Of a stretch of 43,156 nt of DNA, positions 39,062-43,156 are shown one piece after another (position 1 is the stretch's first letter; every line of letters begins with the position of its first letter). The notes beneath the pieces are model-generated. The model was not told the origin of the DNA. It ran no database searches and saw only the letters and a program-made list of their open reading frames with translations. A program made the position numbers and the translations under genes. The DNA is taken from NCBI GenBank assembly GCA_016871535.1, contig VHCZ01000022.1:1-43156 (forward strand), written 5' to 3'. This stretch comes from Verrucomicrobiota bacterium. GTDB lineage: Bacteria; Verrucomicrobiota; Verrucomicrobiia; Limisphaerales; SIBE01.

Positions 39062-39961
39062 ATGAAGGGTGAACTTCTCTTACTGGATGGTGCGACCGGC
39101 ACGGAATTGAACCGGCACGGAGTGGACACCGGCTTGCCGTTGTGGTCGGCGAATGCGCTCACCACTGACACCGGGTTGAATACGTTGCGCCAGATACATC
39201 TGGACTACCTGAACGCGGGCGCGGACATCCTCACCGCCAACACCTTTCGCACCCATCGCCGGGTGCTGGCGGGCAAAGGACACGACGCGCGCGAATTGAC
39301 CCTGCGCGCGGTGGCGACCGCCCAAGAGGCGGTCGCCGAATTTGGCCAACCTGCACGAGTGGCCGGCTCGGTGGCTCCACTGGAAGATTGTTATCGCCCC
39401 GACCTGGTGCCGCCCGATGACGAATGCCGCGCCGAGCACTCCGAGCGCATCCAGCATCTCGTGGATGCGGGCGTTGACCTGCTGTTGATCGAGACGATGA
39501 ATTCAATCCGGGAAGCCGTCATCGCGGCCAAACTGGCGACAGCCACCGGCCTGCCTGCCTGGGTTAGTTTTGTGTGCGGCCGCGAAGGCCGAATCCTGTC
39601 GGGCGAATCCGTGGCAATTGCCGCGGAAATGTTGATGCCGCTGGGCGTGAATGCCCTGGGCGTAAACTGCGGTCCGGCTCACACTCTGGCCAAACCACTG
39701 GCCGAGTTGCAGGCTGTCTGCGGCCCCGATTTTCCGCTCATTGCCTATGGCAACATTGGCTACGCCGACGAGAAGGACGGCTGGATCAACACGGACGCCG
39801 TAAACCCGGATGGTTACTTGCGATGTGCTCAAACCTGGCCGGCGCAGATTGTGGGCGGCTGTTGCGGCACCAGGCCGGAGCATATTCGCAAGCTAAGAGA
39901 TTGTAGAAGCCTGGGCGAAGCGGTGGCAGAATTCCGACAACTCAATAGGCCTGATTTATGA
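39062..39961 (+). CDS. Homocysteine S-methyltransferase family protein
   Basis: A 299-residue zinc-dependent methyltransferase domain protein (pfam S-methyl_trans) using a TIM-barrel fold. Family features are LLLDGATGTELNRHG at the start, ADILTANTFRTHRRVL, VAGSVAPLEDCYRP, VDLLLIETMNSIREAV and the three zinc cysteines C203 (GVNCGPAH) and C267-C268 (GGCCGTRPEHI). These match the ligand pattern of the metH N-terminal domain in this window. A GTG at 39038 is an alternative start. The methyl donor could be S-methylmethionine, betaine or another compound; there is no B12 or pterin domain. It begins within the broken DUF6288-like region and overlaps the following small ORF by ATGA. Confidence 0.9.
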   Translation: MKGELLLLDGATGTELNRHGVDTGLPLWSANALTTDTGLNTLRQIHLDYLNAGADILTANTFRTHRRVLAGKGHDARELTLRAVATAQEAVAEFGQPARVAGSVAPLEDCYRPDLVPPDDECRAEHSERIQHLVDAGVDLLLIETMNSIREAVIAAKLATATGLPAWVSFVCGREGRILSGESVAIAAEMLMPLGVNALGVNCGPAHTLAKPLAELQAVCGPDFPLIAYGNIGYADEKDGWINTDAVNPDGYLRCAQTWPAQIVGGCCGTRPEHIRKLRDCRSLGEAVAEFRQLNRPDL

Positions 39962-40098
39962 CGACTCGTCTCTTCACGCTCTACTGCTCCACCCACACCC
40001 TGCGTTCGCAGACGGAGAGCTTCGTCCCGCGCGTCTATGCGCCGGGCCGATACACCGTCAAAGAGGGCCAGAACAAACCGGATATGGTCGTGGCCTAG
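39958..40098 (+). CDS. 46-residue ORF, probable gene fragment
   Basis: Starts at an ATG overlapping the stop of the homocysteine methyltransferase gene (ATGA) and stops at 40096-40098. The sequence FVPRVYAPGRYTVKEGQNKPD resembles the C-terminal strand pair of large secreted PVC phosphatase or glycoside-related proteins, so it may be the last piece of a deleted gene. The overlap could also mean a translationally coupled tiny protein. I cannot decide between these from the sequence. Confidence 0.35.
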   Translation: MTTRLFTLYCSTHTLRSQTESFVPRVYAPGRYTVKEGQNKPDMVVA

Positions 40099-40156
40099 GG
40101 CCTCAAGGTGTCGTAACATTGCAACCTGACTCCAGAACGCTGTTCAGCCCCAATTT

Positions 40157-41521
40157 ATGAAACGCAGAACCTTCCTGAAAACTGTCGCCGGTGTCGCGGC
40201 CGGCCTGGCACCCGTGCCCTTCGCCATCGCCAAGCCCGGCAAGTCCGCGAATGGCAAACTCAATATTGCCTTCATCGGCTCCGGCGGGTGGATCGCGCAG
40301 CAGCCGTACCAGCAGGGTTGCTCGCAGGAGAACCTGGTCGCCTTCTGCGACGTGGACCGTGCGCAGTGCGCGGAGAACATGAAGAACTGGCGCGCCAACC
40401 AGCCGTTCTTCGACGACTTCCGCGTGATGCTCGACAAGATGCACCGGGAGATTGACGCGGTGGTGGTTTCGACGCCGGACCACACGCACTTCGCCGCCAC
40501 GCAGATGGCGATGGAGCGCGGGATTCACGTGTACACGCAGAAGCCGCTGGCGCATAACATCTGGCAGTGCCGCACGCTGGCCCGCTCGAAGGAGCGCTAC
40601 AAAGTCATCACGCAGATGGGCAATCAGGGCCACGCCGACGAGGGCATCCGCAACTCGGTCGAGGCGGTGCGCGCCGGAGTGATTGGTGAAGTCTCTCAGG
40701 TGTTCTGCCGCAACAGCGGGCCGCAGATGGGCGGAGAGCACTTCGGCAATCCCGCCACGATGCCGCCGCCTTCCTCGCCGGTGCCGGACGGACTGGCGTG
40801 GGACCTCTGGCTTGGGCCGGCGGCGCAGCGGGATTTTTGTCGCGATTATCTGCCGCTGAAGTGGCGCGCGTTTTACGACTTCGGTTGCGGGATGCTCGGC
40901 GACTTCGGCTGCCACACGCTGGACACGCCGGTGTGGGCGCTCGATCTCGATCCGCCCACGGCGGTCGAGTGTTTGCGGCGCGAGAAATCGCTGGAGGGCG
41001 TGATTCCCAGCGCGAGCCATGTCCGATTTCACTTTCCCGCCAAGGGTGCGCGCGGGCCGGTGAGGCTCGATTGGTTCGACGGACCGCAGGATTGGAAGAA
41101 GGTTGGGCGCATTGATGCTTTTGGCGCGGAGGACGCCTCCCACCTCGATCGCGCCTGCTGGTTGGTCGGCACCAAGGGCCTGCTCGGCTGCGGCACGCAC
41201 GCCGGGGCACCGCTCATTCTGCCCGATGACGTCCGCGAGGCGTGGAAGAAGAGTCCGCCGCCGAAGACGATTCCGCGCGTGTCGGGCGGGCCGTTTCGCG
41301 AGTGGTTGCGGGCCATCAAAGGCGAGGGGCCGGAGCCGGGATCGAATTTCAAAGTCTCGGCGAATCTCACCGAGATCATTTTGCTGGGCGTGCTGGCACA
41401 GCGATTCAACACGCGTATCGAGTGGAACGCGAAGGCCGGGCGCATCACCAACCGCCCGGAGCTGAACGCCTTCGTCAAGGAACCCGCTCGCGAAGGCTGG
41501 CGCTTCGGCGAAACGCTTTGA
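40157..41521 (+). CDS. Gfo/Idh/MocA family oxidoreductase, Tat-exported (second)
   Basis: A 454-residue protein with a twin-arginine-type signal (MKRRTFLKTVAGVAAGLAPV). The NAD(P)-binding segment is LNIAFIGSGGWIAQQPYQQG. The family motif is in IHVYTQKPLAHNIWQCRTL, where QKP replaces the usual EKP. Other parts are VVSTPDHTHFAATQMAMERG, the distinctive KVITQMGNQGHADEGIRNSVEAVRAG, PVPDGLAWDLWLGPA and FYDFGCGMLGDFGCHTLDTPVWAL with the conserved catalytic-region GDxxxH. This subtype (TQMGNQGHA, LAWDLWLGP) is widespread in PVC bacteria and usually neighbours DUF1080 genes, as it does here (41790). A role in oxidising sugar C3 before cleavage is inferred. Confidence 0.92.
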   Translation: MKRRTFLKTVAGVAAGLAPVPFAIAKPGKSANGKLNIAFIGSGGWIAQQPYQQGCSQENLVAFCDVDRAQCAENMKNWRANQPFFDDFRVMLDKMHREIDAVVVSTPDHTHFAATQMAMERGIHVYTQKPLAHNIWQCRTLARSKERYKVITQMGNQGHADEGIRNSVEAVRAGVIGEVSQVFCRNSGPQMGGEHFGNPATMPPPSSPVPDGLAWDLWLGPAAQRDFCRDYLPLKWRAFYDFGCGMLGDFGCHTLDTPVWALDLDPPTAVECLRREKSLEGVIPSASHVRFHFPAKGARGPVRLDWFDGPQDWKKVGRIDAFGAEDASHLDRACWLVGTKGLLGCGTHAGAPLILPDDVREAWKKSPPPKTIPRVSGGPFREWLRAIKGEGPEPGSNFKVSANLTEIILLGVLAQRFNTRIEWNAKAGRITNRPELNAFVKEPAREGWRFGETL

Positions 41522-41618
41522 CGCCGGGAACAAAAGACAACTCATGCCACACCTGATACCAACTGCTGATGTTGTTCGGTGGCATCGTCTGCGCTCCTTT
41601 TTCATGAACCGGACAACC

Positions 41619-41674
41619 GACAGAAAGGCAGGGGCGGAAAAAGGGACATTTTTTCCTGCCCTCTTCTTTCTGTC
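41619..41674. repeat. Palindrome between oxidoreductase and DUF1080 genes
   Basis: The arms GACAGAAAG (41619-41627) and CTTTCTGTC (41666-41674) are perfect complements. The region between pairs imperfectly (GGCAGGGGCGGAAAAA against TTTTTTCCTGCCC). The T-run on either strand gives it some terminator character. A 75-codon open frame covers it (41544-41771), but its sequence is dictated by the repeat and looks non-genic. The rest of the 41522-41789 gap shows nothing else. Confidence 0.6.
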
Positions 41675-41789
41675 AGCCAGCATGGATTCCAGGGTGCAAA
41701 GCGCGAACAGTCTCGGGGTGAGGAAGAACGCCACATTTAATTTCACCGATGAACAACAAGAGTTGGTCTGAATCTCAAACCATTATCCC

Positions 41790-42785
41790 ATGAAAACATC
41801 ATTCGCCTACTGCCTTAGCTGCGTCTTGAGCGTCATCACCTTCGCGGCGGCGGCCGCTGAACCGCGCGTTCCCAACAAGGTGTGGACCGATCCCGCGACC
41901 GCATCGCGTGAAGACACGGACTTCACCATCCAGGGCGAGTACGCCGGTGACGGGATGGGAATGCAGGTGGTCGCGCTCGGCGCGGGCAAGTTCGACGGCT
42001 ACCTGCTCGAAGGCGGCCTGCCCGGCGCCGGCTGGGAGCCGGGAAAAGCGCGGCGCGTTCTCAAGGGTGGCCGGGAGGCGGACACCGTCGCCTTGAAGGA
42101 CGAGGTCGGGAAATTCACCGCCGCAATCGCGAACGGCCGGCTTGTCTTGAGCGAGACGGGCGGCACGAAGAAGGAACTGAAACGCACCGAGCGTAGCAGT
42201 CCGACATTGGGCGCGAAGCCACCACAAGACGCGGTGGTGCTCTTCGACGGATCGAATGCGGACGAATGGGAGAAGGGCAAAGTGGACAACGGCCTTTTGC
42301 AGGCGACGGACTGCACGAGCAAGCGGCGCTTCACGGATTACACGCTGCATCTCGAATTCCGCGCGCCCTACATGCCCGCCGCGCGCGGCCAGGGTCGCGG
42401 CAACAGCGGCGTGTATCACAGCGGCCGCTGGGAGACGCAGATCCTCGACTCGTTCGGCCTCGAAGGCCGCGACAATGAATGCGGCGGCATCTACTCCGTC
42501 TCCAAGCCGCGCCTGAACATGTGCCTGCCGCCGCTCGCCTGGCAGACCTACGACGTCGAGTTCATCGCGGCGAAATTCGATGAGGCCGGCAAACGCACCG
42601 CCTGGCCGCGCATCACCGTCAAACTCAACGGCGTGGTGGTCCACGAGAACCTCGAACTCCCGAAGGACTTCACCACCGCCGCCCCGTTCTCGCGTCCGCT
42701 CACGGCACCTGACGGGCCGGTGTTCCTGCAAAACCACGGGAACCCCGTCGTCTTCCGCAACATCTGGATCAAGCCGGGCCAATAA
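41790..42785 (+). CDS. DUF1080 protein (3-keto-disaccharide hydrolase-like)
   Basis: A 331-residue exported protein with a signal peptide (SFAYCLSCVLSVITFAAAAAE). Residues about 25-140 form a PVC-specific beta domain (GEYAGDGMGMQVVALGAGKFDGYLLEGGLPGAGW). The C-terminal DUF1080 domain (about 150-330) is a concanavalin-like fold: VVLFDGSNADEWEKGKVDNGLL, DYTLHLEFRAPYMPAARGQGRGNSGVYHSGRWETQILDSFG, ITVKLNGVVVHENLELP and a closing PVFLQNHGNPVVFRNIWIKP. DUF1080 members are reported to cleave 3-keto-glycosides, which pairs with the Gfo/Idh/MocA oxidoreductase upstream (C3 oxidation, then cleavage). It is followed by the DUF6288 gene after 20 bp, suggesting an operon. Confidence 0.9.
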   Translation: MKTSFAYCLSCVLSVITFAAAAAEPRVPNKVWTDPATASREDTDFTIQGEYAGDGMGMQVVALGAGKFDGYLLEGGLPGAGWEPGKARRVLKGGREADTVALKDEVGKFTAAIANGRLVLSETGGTKKELKRTERSSPTLGAKPPQDAVVLFDGSNADEWEKGKVDNGLLQATDCTSKRRFTDYTLHLEFRAPYMPAARGQGRGNSGVYHSGRWETQILDSFGLEGRDNECGGIYSVSKPRLNMCLPPLAWQTYDVEFIAAKFDEAGKRTAWPRITVKLNGVVVHENLELPKDFTTAAPFSRPLTAPDGPVFLQNHGNPVVFRNIWIKPGQ

Positions 42786-42804
42786 TTTGCAGGACCAATT
42801 CCCA

Positions 42805-43156
42805 ATGAAGACTCGCACCATGATCAACAAATCCCTCGCACTTGTCTGCGCCGCGTGCTTCGGCCTCGGCTTCGCTTCGTCCGCGCTCGGCGCGAGCGGC
42901 GGCAAAACGCTGACCATGCCGGATTTCACTAAAGGCGATGCCATTCCCGCGGATGCCAAGCACGACTGGAACCTCAGCCCCACCGGGGCGCGCGGCTGGA
43001 TGTTTTGCGACAAGATGGTGACCTCCGATGCGCGGCAGGTGAAGATCACCACCGTGGACAAAGGCTCGCCGGCGGACGGCGTGCTGGCGGTGGGCGACGT
43101 GTTGCTCGGCGCGGGTGGAAGGGCGTTTTCATTCGACCCGCGCACGGAGTTGGGAC
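42805..43156 (+). CDS. DUF6288 protein with PDZ-like domain, 5' part only
   Basis: The gene runs off the window end, so only about 117 residues are seen. The ATG at 42805 (or 42820, MINKSLAL) starts a signal peptide (SLALVCAACFGLGFASSALG). Then come DAIPADAKHDWNLSPTGARGWMFCDK, a DUF6288 hallmark, and a PDZ-like segment, ITTVDKGSPADGVLAVGDVLLGAGG. Members are exported PVC proteins of unknown function, probably large. It starts 20 bp after the DUF1080 gene, so probably cotranscribed. A matching broken head of a related gene lies at 38919-39018. Confidence 0.8.
   Translation, partial: MKTRTMINKSLALVCAACFGLGFASSALGASGGKTLTMPDFTKGDAIPADAKHDWNLSPTGARGWMFCDKMVTSDARQVKITTVDKGSPADGVLAVGDVLLGAGGRAFSFDPRTELG

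Noticed and set aside
41544-41771. 75-codon open frame before the DUF1080 gene
   Set aside because: It is centred on a palindromic repeat that dictates its sequence, with no family resemblance or signal.
40103-43145. Two long minus-strand open frames (547 and 448 codons) opposite the oxidoreductase and DUF1080 genes
   Set aside because: Both are shadows of well-supported plus-strand genes with signal peptides and family motifs.

Overview
This window looks like a chromosomal contig from the Verrucomicrobia, most likely a Pedosphaera/Limisphaerales-type (subdivision 3) lineage. The evidence is the set of PVC-superphylum families: a DUF1501 + DUF1549/DUF1553 cytochrome pair, a large PVC-type CxxCH heme protein, two twin-arginine-exported Gfo/Idh/MocA oxidoreductases, a DUF1080 (3-keto-disaccharide hydrolase-like) protein and a DUF6288 protein. 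High G+C content and abundant intergenic palindromes agree. Taxonomy is inferred from gene content only.

Layout. 1-2.8 kb: gene-free repeat-rich DNA, then a frameshifted DDE transposase with a DUF6788 partner gene. 2.9-4.4 kb: a small conserved protein and a secreted Ig-like protein. 4.7-9.0 kb: a very long cobalamin-dependent methionine synthase (metH) with repeat-derived in-frame insertions. 9.5 kb: tRNA-Leu(UAA). 9.6-15.4 kb (minus strand): DUF1501 protein, planctomycete-type cytochrome and a Tat-exported deacetylase-like protein. 15.6-19.4 kb: AMMECR1-family protein, Sel1-repeat protein, a broken small secreted-protein gene, a MITE-like element and a glycosyltransferase-TPR protein. 19.5-24.5 kb (plus strand): NAD salvage (nicotinate phosphoribosyltransferase, nicotinamidase, frameshifted Nudix hydrolase) and transketolase. 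24.8-29.1 kb: GT9 glycosyltransferase and the PVC-type heme protein. 29.2-31.4 kb (minus): bifunctional-nuclease-domain protein, DNA polymerase III delta subunit and a STAS protein. 31.6-36.5 kb: rfaE2-type heptose adenylyltransferase, serine hydrolase, DUF819 membrane protein, a gene remnant and glucokinase. 36.6-43.2 kb (plus): Gfo/Idh/MocA oxidoreductases, a chimeric truncated ORF, a homocysteine S-methyltransferase, DUF1080 and the start of a DUF6288 gene, plausibly a glycoside-processing module with a rearrangement scar inside it.

No CRISPR array, phage or recognisable defence system is visible. The most unusual signal is repeat biology. Palindromic elements, several with an outer inverted repeat enclosing two or three short hairpins, occupy many intergenic gaps. 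One MITE-like family supplies the stop codons of two genes. Repeat-like sequence is also carried in frame inside metH and the large heme protein. Separately, three loci show single-base frameshifts, which may be real decay or assembly error.
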